Shown here: in pieces, positions 54,301 to 64,000 of the stretch | Position numbering within the stretch: the first letter of the stretch is position 1 | Layout of the letters: every line of letters starts with the position of its first letter | Origin: Cotesia glomerata | Taxonomy: Eukaryota > Arthropoda > Insecta > Hymenoptera > Braconidae | Length of the DNA: 64,000 bases | Direction: 5' to 3' | Assembly (NCBI RefSeq): GCF_020080835.1 | Contig: NC_058165.1 | Span: 14,133,961-14,197,960 of the forward strand | Program-made: the position numbers and the translations under genes | Notes under the pieces: generated by a model | Database searches by the model: none | Seen by the model: only the letters and a program-made list of their open reading frames with translations | Told to the model about the DNA's origin: nothing

Positions 54301-54923
54301 ACGAAACCAATTGTAGGAACTCAACAACTACATTGTGTAATCCCCGACAAAAATGGTTGTTTGTATGTAAAAAAATTCTCAAACTCTAATGAACATAGAA
54401 TTTGTAAAATATTGAAACGCCAGAGAGAACATTAATGATTAAATTATTATATTGTTTTTGTAAAATCATTAAAAATTAACAATATTAATTAATAAGCTTA
54501 GTATTTACTATCGTTTTATAAGCTTATAAATTAAGGATATTATACCACAAAACATTTCAATTACATTTATTTTATTATATAAATAACTTAGAAAAAAATT
54601 TTTTCCATTTTTCAAAAATTTGACAATTTTTTTCAATTGAATAAAAAATTAAAAATCCGAGCCACTCCGAGATGGACGGGAAAAGTTGTCATATTAATTG
54701 AAGTTTTTGAGAAAAAAAAAACTGTCGAACTTCCAAAAAATAACGGTTTTGGTCAAAAAAAGCCGATTATTTTGAAGAATTGATGATATTTAATTTTCTG
54801 ATATATTTTTTCAAAAAGTTCATTTAAAAACAAAAATTTAAAAAAAAAAAAAAGAATGGAAATGTTTCAGCAAAATTTAAAGGGGTCGAGTTCAAAAGTG
54901 GTCGATTTGGCATGGAATACCCC
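51304..54923 (+). mobile_element. DNA transposon with ~430-450-bp TIRs, in (TA)n
   Basis: The 3,620-bp element has ends GGGGTATTCCATGCCAAATC and its inverse complement. The inverted repeats extend to 51755 on the left and from 54497 on the right. Both sides are (TA)n or (AT)n, so a TA-type duplication cannot be delimited. One spliced plus-strand gene (52051-54435) occupies the interior. I cannot assign a superfamily with confidence. Confidence 0.85.
52051..54435 (+). pseudogene. Spliced transposase-like gene of the 51-55 kb transposon (frameshifted)
   Basis: Exons follow GT/AG sites: 52051-52363, 52440-52892, 52962-53280 and 53350-54435. The N-terminus has a Cys-rich segment (CCNPFDLESHFKKKSL...LCSPCR). 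The middle has EKWGERRICKTM, then MPGMKDFVSV, HVQKRLVLSNLK, GFSKFASLRPKHCVLAGA and ICVCTIHQNFKLMM, motifs I recall from a multicopy arthropod family. The C-terminal part shows CDFAENYAF, FSDGAPQQFKNF, AEWHF, and HGKGPCDGIGG, which look like an RNase H-fold transposase core with acidic residues. Frame is lost near 53120 and in a T-run near 54072. Function as transposase is inferred from its place between TIRs. Confidence 0.75.
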
Positions 54924-55842
54924 ATATATATATATTAGACTGGGCCAAAAAAACTGACTATTTTTTTTTTCTATCGATACTGTGAAAATATCATTCATGA
55001 TGATAAAAAAAAATTATTGTGCAAGTTTGAGTCCTTAATAATAATATTAAGGGGTGTATCGTTACGACTATTGATTTTTCAACAGTAATCGCATTTTTTA
55101 CTCAAAATTCGTTAATTATCAATCTGAAAAATTTTAGCGATATGTATTCTTATAGGAAATTAAATTTCCTAAAAAAAAGTTATCTTTGTAAATTACTGTA
55201 AAACAAGCCGTTTCCTTGTAATCATGCCTTAAACAAAGATTTATTTTTTCAATTTTGCGTTTCAATTTTGGATTTTTGTAGCTACCAGAAATATCAATAT
55301 TTTTACAATTTAAAATACTTATTTTCAAAGGAAATTTAATGCTCTACAAAAAAGGTCTCTTAACATTTTTGATTAAATTCACTCCTTTCAAAGTTATTCG
55401 ACGTTGAACTTAAATTCAAAAATAATTTATCGTTTTTTTCGAGTTACACCTGATTTTTCCATTCTGATTGAAAAACTCATGACCTACATATTGAGAATAA
55501 TTTTTTTTTTGTTGGAAGACTAAATTTTTTTTATAAAATCATAATTTACCAATGTATTATTTTGCTTTTTAACGATTAATTATCGACATAAATTCATTTT
55601 TACTGTATTTAACTAACTCCAATAGTAAAATAAATTCGGTCCCTTTATTATAAATTATTTATTTGCCTAGTGACATACTTTTACTTACAGAAAAAAAATT
55701 GAATAATAAGTCAAAACAAATTAAATCAATAAAAGAGATAAAAAATCATTTTATTTTCACTTATAATTTATATTTTACAAAAAAAATTCTTTAATTGTTA
55801 TCAAATCATGGCAAATGATCAGTTGAAAAAATAATTATTCAA

Positions 55843-58800
55843 TCAAATTACTTTTATTACAATTTGGGTATTTTTCCGGTGTTCACTAACGGCTAACAAC
55901 AAATACTGAAGTTGTTCTTCGTTTTTAGTGAGACACTTATTGTAATCTTCAATTAATGATACACCACGTTCTGCAACATCATTGACGACAGCTAATTTTC
56001 CAAAAAATTCCTTACACTCTTGAAAACTATCATTATTGGACCAATTGCTTATGTCTTCATCGATAAAATCATACGGCAAATCAAATTCTTTGAATATGGT
56101 GAGCGATTCTACAGAAATGAAGTCACTGATATCTTTTCTAGCAATTCATCTGAATCGCTTGCTACTTCATATTTTCTGGTTTTAGTATTTGATGATTTAT
56201 TATTTATTAGATTTTCAATCATTTTTTTCTTCACAGTCAGGTCAATAGAATCATCAAATAGAGACATTATGGCTAATTGATCACTCAAATACCATAAATG
56301 TCTCACCATTTTCTTGAGAGCAGCTTGCGATACAGTCGAGTTTATTTTGTTATATAATATCAATTGTTGCATCAAAGTCAAATCATTATTTGGAGCCAAA
56401 ATTGCCGAGGATGAAGTAAACCAAGCTTTTATATAAGTTGTAACTATGAAAATACAAATATGACGAAGATTATTTAACTCTTTAGGTGTAATCTTAAACT
56501 CTGTTCGAAAAATAAATATTTTCAAACAATAAATCGCCTTCGACATCCAACGAGCATGACTCATTGCTCCCGGACATTTAAAAGTGTAATTATCCTTTGG
56601 CGTAGCTCCCAAGAAAATAGATGATAACTCCAAAAATTCTCGATAGTCATTTCTTGGAAGAAATTTCTGCAAAAAATATGATCATTTCTGTTATTATTGA
56701 AAGGTAATATCTTTACATGAGAACTGGAGATTTTAAATTGTGTACACAAAACGTGGTCAACTTGAATTAAGAAAATTATTAAAAAGAACACTATCTTGCC
56801 TAAAATGAAAATTTTCTTTGACCAAAAGTTTTTTCTGTGTACTTTTACAACTCAAATAACAACTCAAAATATACCTGCGAATAATTATCGATAAAACTTA
56901 ATAGTTCATCTTTTTTGTTTAATAGTATATTAGCCACTATCTTATCGTTGATGCCAGCGTTATATTTGGATGTGTTGATTTTATTCCAACCGATTTTAAA
57001 TCGATTAAAAATGGAACGTTCGGACCTGATTGTACTGGCCAGTAAGCTTCAAAAACGCCTTTTATGACAAGTTCAATTACATGATGACGACAGGGTAACC
57101 ATATAAGCTTTCGTTTCAGAATTTTCTCAAGCTCTACGCCAGCGCCATGATGAATTCCTATAGATTAGAAAGATAAAGATTTGATTAGAAACATGAATGG
57201 CAAATCAAGTGATTTTTTATTTTGAACTATATTACTTCCATAAATTCTGAAAATATAACAATCAGTGGAGTTAATTTTTGTAATAAAGTTTATTTTTAAA
57301 TATTATCATCTGACCACAGAAAACTTTATTTTTGGCAGAAAAATCAACTTGTCGGTTTTAGAGGTTTTTAATTGGAATATTGAAAAAATAATTGTGAAAA
57401 AGATCTTAAGTATAATTTTTCTCTACTTTTTCAAATCTGAGCTTTTTCAAGTAAATAAGACTAATAATTAAAATTTACCCGTATTGGTTGCTGCAGTATC
57501 AAAGCATATCGCTTTTATGTAATTACTGACACCCCATTGCTCCATAGTTGAGTATACAGCTAAAGCTTGCTCAATCCCAGATCCTGAATTAATTTTGGAA
57601 TACCCAATAGCTGTTCACTGCCAGACGATGTTAAAAGCACCGGAAGCCTATCTACTGTTTCTGTCCCAACAATATCACTTAGCAGTTTACCATCCCAATG
57701 GACCACATAATTGTCATTGAATTTTAAGTCTTCTTTTAAGCCTTTAGCAATTTCTTTCCGATGAATTATACGCTGTCGTTGAATAGTTTTATAACTCAAA
57801 TTTACATTCCGAGTATCGAATCCCACACTTTTAAAGTAGCTGCCAAAACATATGTGGCGCTTCGGCTACTTACATTACCACGATCCAGTGCAGCAGCTAA
57901 TTCTGGCGTCATAATATTAATTTTGGTGTCCGTTTTGCTGTTAAAAATCTGTTTCAAAGTTAGACACATTTGAATTTTGACTCATAAATGAATCTGACTT
58001 TGATTGCAACTCCTGACTAGATGTTGTAGCATCACAATCATCATTACTGTTATAATCACGAGAGGTGTCTTCTGAAAAATATAAATTATTTTGACATTGT
58101 TAAATAGAAAATACACTTCTTACAAAAATAAGGGAGCAAGAAAAAATCAAAATATTTGGGGTATTTTCAACAGTCTGTAACTTATAAAAACTATCGTACA
58201 ACAAATAAAAAAAGCAAGTTGCAGCTCTCAGTATTTTATTTTTGGATCTGAGTTCCAAAAATTTTTTTATTCCTAATCTTAAGAAATCTACCGAGATAAA
58301 AATTTTGAAATTTTTTTTGGTTTTTATTCTTAGCTTATGGATTTGGAAAAAATTTTTTTGATTTAATCTCTATATGGACTGGATATCTTGCTCATTGAGC
58401 TTCGATTTGTTAGTTTGAAAACCTCGATTTGAGCATTTCTCGCTGAGATATCGGCGTTTTAATGAAAAAAGACCATTCTGTCTTTGATTATCAATACCTC
58501 AGCAACCAATGATCGTAAAGAAAATTCAAGATGGGTTTTGAAAACTTGGATGAATTTTCTACAAGAATTAGCCATTGATTTTTTGAAAAAAAATTTTTTT
58601 TTAATCATTACATGAATTTAAAAAGCAACAAAAAAGGGCTTTTCGTAGTTTTTTTAAAAATCAATTGCCTAATCAAAATTTGCTGCAATTTCCTTTTTTT
58701 TTATTTACTGTACGATAATTTTTTCACAAGTTACAGCCTGTTGGAAATCCTCCGAATACTTGGATTTCTTTCTTACTTCCTTAATTTTTGTAAGAGTATG

Positions 58801-59714
58801 ATAAAAATTACACAATTGTGTAAGTTTGCAAGGCAATTAACTACTAAAATATTATTTTTGTGTAGAAAATATGCAAAAAATAAGTTATAAAAATTGTCAA
58901 TCTTAACATAATTTAAGTTAATTGTACAGAATAAAGATTATATCATCAGCCATATAAATTTTAGGAAAATCTGAGATTTTTCGAGCGTGAAATAATTTCA
59001 TTGGCCTAAAACAATTCGATTTGAATCAAATTATTTTAGTTTTCTTAGATATATTTTCATCAGTTGAGAAAATTGATTCTTTATTGAAGAATTTTTTTCT
59101 TACTTTGTGTAAAACTTAAAAATTTATTGAATATAATAATTTAGATAAGTATTTATTCATTAGAACATAGTAACTTATTATTAGCACGGTACAAAATAGT
59201 TATTTTGACTTTATTAAACTATTATTAATGAATACGTACCTATCGCCTCTATTTCCATTATTTCTTCGTGTTTTTCGTCTGAGATATTATTATTATTTTC
59301 TTGCAGATTTGAAGACATTGGAAGTTGAAAATCAATATTATTATTTCTATCGAAACCTTTTAAACTATTCTTCCCAGCGATGTCAAATAATTGTTCGAGT
59401 TTTTTTTCAAAGCTATTTTCTCTTTGTTTTTGAGCACGTGATTTTTTTTTGCGATTGCACAGTAAATATTTCCACTTTTTGAAAATACTAATTATTTTCT
59501 TTACAATGTTGCAAAAACCAGAAGTTGAAATCTGCAAATTATTCCAGCAGTCTTGAACGACACTAGCAGTTTTTGAAGCACTATCATAAATTTTTAATTT
59601 GAGAACTTTATGTTGATAAAAAAATAATGATAAAACTTCTTTGACAGTCGGAAGCTTACGGTTATTAATTTTCTCAATAGGAACACCGATTAAATAAGTT
59701 TTCTCCAATGACAT
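55843..59714 (-). pseudogene. Spliced transposase-like gene of the 55-61 kb transposon (frameshifted)
   Basis: Exons, minus strand: 59714-59240, 58071-57479, 57157-56875 and 56666-55843, all with GT/AG borders. Family motifs in order: TPELAAALDRGNVSSRSA, VVHWDGKLLSDIVG, DRLPVLL, LLGIPKL, CFDTAATNTG, PCRHHVIELVIKGVF, AWFTSSSAI, VVNDVAERGVSLIEDYN and EEQLQYLLLAVSEHR. I recognise a widespread arthropod repeat-associated protein family but no named superfamily. Frameshifts occur in exon 2 (at least three), in exon 3, near 56100 and near the C-terminus, so it is dead. The paralogue at 62509-64000 keeps the last part in frame. Confidence 0.75.
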
Positions 59715-59975
59715 AGTGGCGAGTTTTTTATCAAATCGAACTTAAACGTTACAAAGTAACGTAATGAAACAATTCACAAACACAGAATTAACTAAACGCT
59801 TAATTTGTAATACTGAAACAATTAGATACCATAAATAAATTCAAACTATCAATTACAATTAAACAATCTAAAGAAATAAAGAAGAAAATTATATACCAAA
59901 CAATAAATAAATACTTAATGAAAACTCAAATTTGCGTTGACAACGTTTAAGTTACTTTGCACAATGAAGAATAGA

Positions 59976-60345
59976 ATCAAAGTAATTATGCACAAAGAGT
60001 ATTCATTTTTTAGAACAGTGCAATGATAAAAAGCAAGGGGAGGGAGTGAAGAAAGGCTATATTTTCAGCTTCAGTAATAGATTACGGAAAAGCTCACGAT
60101 ACCTCGCAGCGCTTTGGCGTGAAGAAAGGCAGCGCTGTAGCGTATAACAATCAAGGTCATTTTCCGATCAAAGGAAATCAAAGTTATTATACACGGATAG
60201 TATTCCTTTTTTTGAAAAGCGCAATAATAGAAGCAAGGTGGTGGGAGAAAGGAAGGCTATGTTTTCAGCTTCGGTAACAGATTACGGAAAAGCTCACGAT
60301 AACTCGCAGCGCTGTAACGTGAAACTTTCAAGGTCATTTTCAGGT
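59976..60345. repeat. ~200-bp direct duplication upstream of the transposase gene
   Basis: Two units start at about 59976 and 60176, sharing GCTTC(A/G)GTAA(T/C)AGATTACGGA, AAAGCTCACGATA, CTCGCAGCGCT and CAAGGTCATTTTC. They lie between the gene's 5' end and the right TIR, a position where regulatory or transposase-binding repeats are common. Confidence 0.7.
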
Positions 60346-61210
60346 GGTCGACTTCGCTAATAAACACTTACAAATGTAATCGTGGAGGGAGAGTAAAATT
60401 AAATTCTCGTTGACATTAAAAGGACAAAACAACAAGAGGGCTAAAAACGGAAGTTTAAAAGTGTAAGTTTATAGAAAAAATATATCCCTATACAAATAAA
60501 TAATTTATAATAAAGGGACCGAATTTATTTTACTATTGGAGTTAGTTAAATACAGTAAAAATGAATTTATGTCGATAATTAATCGTTAAAAAGCAAAATA
60601 ATACATTGGTAAATTATGATTTTATAAAAAAAATTTAGTCTTCCAACAAAAAAAAATTATTCTCAATATTAAAGTCATAAATTTTTCAATCAAAAGGAAA
60701 AAATCATGTGTAACGCGAAAAAAACGATAAATTATTTTTGAATTTAAGTTCAACGTCGAATAACTTTGAAAGGAGTGAATTTAATCAAAAATGTTAAGAG
60801 ACCTTTTTTGTAGAGCATTAAATTTCCTTTGAAAATAAGTATTTTAAATTGTAAAAATATTGATATTTCTGGTAGCTACAAAAATCCAAAATTGAAACGC
60901 AAAATTGAAAAAATAAATCTTTGTTTAAGGCATGATTACAAGGAAACGGCTTGTTTTACAGTAATTTACAAAGATAACTTTTTAGGAAATTTAATTTCCT
61001 ATAAGAATACATATCGCTAAAATTTTTCAGATTGATAATTAACGAATTTTGAGTAAAAATGCGATTACTGTTGAAAAATCAATAGTCGTAACGATACACC
61101 CCTTAATATTATTATTAAGGACTCAAACTTGCACAATAATTTTTTTATCATCATGAATGATATTTTCACAGTATCGATAGAAAAAAAAAAAATAGTCAGT
61201 TTTGGCCCAG

Positions 61211-61215
<5 letters not shown>

Positions 61216-61263
<48 letters not shown>

Positions 61264-61788
61264 GTATATATATTATATATATTATATATATTATATCTAT
61301 GTTATATATTATATATATTATATATACGATATAACGGGCTATGTCTAGCTCTACTCTAACTTCCGCAATTCTAATCGGATCTCAATAAAATTTAACATAC
61401 TTATTTTTTGACCGGTTTCTGAGGTTAAGTTCTAAGATGAACCAAATCGGCCGGTTATTTTAGAAATGAGAGCAATTTGAAATTTTTGAAAAATTTCAAA
61501 AATTTTCATTTTTTTACTGTTTTTCCATGTAAATACTATTGAACACAATATCCTAATAAATTTATGTTTAATGCATCTGAAAGCTTATTAAATAAGCTTT
61601 AATTCATATATCTATTGATTTTTTGCGTTAAGAATGACCCTCCCAAAAATGAAATTTTTAGTAGATTTCATAGAAATCCAAATATTATATTGGTTATCAT
61701 GCGGCAACTTTTGGAAAATTTTGCTATTTCCTCACTCAGCTCGTCGAACTGATTCAGAAAATACATATGGTTCAAAAGTATATATATG

Positions 61789-61851
<63 letters not shown>

Positions 61852-61853
61852 TA
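61216..61853. repeat. (TA)n, dispersed repeat, (TA)n
   Basis: Imperfect (TA)n (61216-61330), then a repeat also present inverted at 40690-41040 (61331-61650), then the 140-bp segment shared with 51083-51216 (61655-61794), then (TA)n to about 61848. The next transposon begins here. Confidence 0.7.
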
Positions 61854-64000
61854 GGGTGTTTCAAAAAAAGACGAATTTTTTTTTTTCTTTTGGTGTCTAA
61901 AAATTGATAGTATACCTAAAAACAAAAATTTTGGCGCCCATGTGAGCTCTTAATATCAATAGTAAGATTTGCCTGTATCCATTTCTTTATTTTCCATTTA
62001 AATAACACGGGAAAAATTTTTTTTAATTTTTTAATTTTTATTACTTTGGAACGGTTCATCGTAACAACAATCTAAAAAATGATATTTGTAGGAAATTTTA
62101 CGCTCTACAAAAAACGTTTGAAGACCAAAGTTCCTCAGATTAACGGCTTCAAAGATATCCGCGGTCAAAGATAACACTAATAAAAAATTTATAATATTTT
62201 CCAATAAAACTACAAAAAAAATATCATATGCTTTATTTTTATTATTTTTTATGTTAAATTACTTCAATTCCGTTAACCTGAGACTGTAAACTTTTTTTTT
62301 TACTAATTAATTCAATACTTAACTCACGAAATGCACTAATATATAAATATAAACGTTAAAAATATCTTATAAATGATTTTTTGGTCTCTTTTATAACAAA
62401 TTTATTTTTTTTTTTACTAAATATTAAGAAATTTAATTGAACAATTAATTCTTTATAACAAAAAACTATATTTACAACTTGTTACAACAATTTTTCAACT
62501 TGAAAATATTACAGTTTTATAAAATTACTTTTATTGCAATTAGGATATTGTTTTCTATGTTCTGTCACTACTTGCAACAAATATTGAAGCTGTTCTTCAT
62601 CTTTCGTTAAGCATCGATTATACTGCTCTATCAATGCCACGCCGCGTTCTGCTACATCATTCACAACTTGAAGTTTCCCGAAATACTCCAAGTTTTCTAA
62701 GAAATTCGGATTCTGAGGCCACAAAGTAACATCCTCATCAATGAACTCATACGACAAATCAAACGATTCAAATATATTAATCGATCTCATAGACATAAAT
62801 TGACTAAGATCTTTATTTAATAATGACTCTAAATTTTTCTTATCTATTATAAAGCGATTTGTTGTAGTTTCATTGGCTTTACAGTTTTTAAGAGCATGAA
62901 CTATTCTTTTTTTTGTTCCAACTGAAACATTTTTATCAAAGAGAGATAAAACAAACAGCTCGTTGTTTAAATACCACAAGTAATCGGCTAATTTTTGTGA
63001 GCATGTCTGTGAAAGACTATTATTAAATCTTTCATATGAAATTAATTCTTTAATCAAAGTTAAATCATTATTAGGTGCTGTTATAGCACACGGCGCAGTG
63101 AACCAAGCTTTTAAATAGAATATTATGATAAATAAACAAAGTTCTCGTAATCCATCTATTTCCGATTTAGTAAGATGAAATTCATTTCTGAATAAAAAAA
63201 TTTTTAAACTATATATTGCTTTAGCCATCCACCTTGCATGATGGACCGATGCTTAAATGTAATATTTGTGGTAGTAGTACCCAAAAATATTAATGATAAT
63301 TCCAGAAGTTCACGGTAATCGTCTCGACAATGATCCATCTACAAAAAAAGTTATAAGTCAAAATGAAATTGATTATATCGCAATTTCAAAGTTGAGAAGA
63401 CTAATTATTATTAACTGATGTGAGGTAAAAGTTGTAAAATATTTTACAAACGCAATTTTAATCGTTAAAGATGATTGAAAGTATAACAGTCATGTGAAAC
63501 TGATTTTCAATATTTTTAATCACGACGGCAAGTTAATTAATCAGAGTAAAATTGATAATTGAGGAGCTTATTTTCAAAAGGGTATCTTTTGATTTTTGAT
63601 TAATCGAGACAAAAAACTAGTTATCTTCAATTATAAATATTTGTATTGAACTTTTTTTAATTTAGCTATAAAGTGCAATCGGTTATGAAGCTGCAATTCG
63701 ATCTTCATTAATAAATGTTCATAATTCTCAAAGTAATTAGTATTTAAAAGTTCAGAAAACTGGTATTTTAAAATATGAAAAGATACCCTTTTGAAAATCA
63801 GCTCCTCAATTATACTGAACTTTATACATTTTTCTTTTCCACTTTAACATCAGTTAATAATTCTTCAGCGCTGGATTAAAAAATTTTACTTCTATTTGAT
63901 TATTAACGAATTTCAAAATCTCATCTTTGATTGGTGTTATTACTTCCAAAACTTTTTTGTCACAAATACCAGCCGTAAAGTTTGATTGGTCAATTTCATC
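61854..64000 (-). mobile_element. Third DNA transposon, left part only
   Basis: It begins GGGTGTTTCAAAAAAAGACG after (TA)n and continues beyond the window. It carries a minus-strand gene paralogous to that of the 55-61 kb transposon, so it is a related but clearly different family: the TIR tip is unlike TTAGACTGGGCC. The right end is not in the window. Confidence 0.65.
62509..64000 (-). pseudogene. Transposase-like gene of the third transposon (partial)
   Basis: The last exon (63339-62509) has a TTTTTTGTAG acceptor and encodes DDYRELLELSLIFLG, WMAKAIYSLKIF, AWFTAPCAITAPNNDLTL, VVNDVAERGVALIEQYN and EEQLQYLLQVVTEHRKQYPN, ending at 62509. A small indel near 63235 breaks the frame after FKH. 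The preceding exon is visible from about 63880 to the window end (SNFTAGICDKKVL). The 239-residue stretch from 63228 is open. It is the same family as the gene at 55843-59714, with several-fold substitution differences, and better preserved. Confidence 0.75.

Larger units (their letters stand above)
54936..61215 (-). mobile_element. DNA transposon with ~725-bp TIRs, in (TA)n
   Basis: The 6,280-bp element has ends TTAGACTGGGCCAAAA and the inverse complement. The arms match from 54936 to 55665 and from 60493 to 61215, with small indels. Its left end is only ~12 bp of AT from the previous transposon and its right end runs into (TA)n. The single gene is on the minus strand (59714-55843). Between the gene start and the right arm lies a ~200-bp direct duplication (59976-60345). 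Confidence 0.85.

Noticed and set aside
1..64000. Bracovirus or other integrated virus segment
   Set aside because: No viral structural or virulence-type genes are recognisable; LTR elements and transposons explain the mobile content.

Overview
The window is a transposon-dense, AT-rich piece of an insect nuclear genome. I infer a hymenopteran, plausibly a parasitoid wasp. The inference rests on spliced genes with GT/AG introns, an R1-clade LINE, a Helitron, Ty3/Gypsy elements and multicopy arthropod DNA-transposon genes. Nothing looks bacterial. Host coding sequence is scarce: one spliced gene with a TDP-43-N-like domain and a protein kinase domain (1866-4039, interrupted by an in-frame TAG) and one RING-finger exon (28797-28987).

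Layout. (1) 1-1604 is the 3' end of a Ty3/Gypsy provirus with a polypurine tract and an LTR, ending about 260 bp before the kinase gene. (2) 4829-7106 is a ~197-bp satellite split by a 1,276-bp solo LTR. (3) 7107-22097 holds an R1-clade LINE in three copies: a full-length minus-strand copy carrying two nested insertions (a TIR element at 10271-11688 and a 2,050-bp solo LTR at 12244-14293), a truncated copy placed head-to-tail with it across a (GT)n tract, and a full-length plus-strand copy in (AC)n. (4) 22098-31668 holds an internally deleted Helitron (23596-25323), two TIR elements built from short repeated motifs (25630-26766 and 26999-28739), the RING exon, a tRNA-derived SINE-like repeat and a mariner-type MITE. 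(5) 31709-36818 is a third full-length R1-clade copy in a (TG)n tract; it is a mosaic of the other two. (6) 39001-50832 is a large minus-strand Ty3/Gypsy element with a SAP-like motif in gag, a MYND zinc finger before the protease, a gag-like ORF downstream of pol, ~2.2-kb LTRs, and other repeats inserted in both LTRs. (7) 51083-64000 has three DNA transposons side by side in (TA)n tracts. Two have very long TIRs (about 430-450 bp and 725 bp), and all carry spliced transposase-like genes that are now frameshifted.

The recurring theme is insertion at microsatellites. The R1-clade LINE sits in (AC)n tracts, some of which are the ends of a palindromic repeat family. The DNA transposons sit in (TA)n tracts attached to another repeat family. 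Almost every mobile ORF has visible lesions; only ORF1 of the third LINE copy is fully open. The most unusual observation is that two unrelated TIR elements share one plan: TIRs with arrays of a short motif, plus a tRNA-like Pol III-type module followed by a T-run near the right end.
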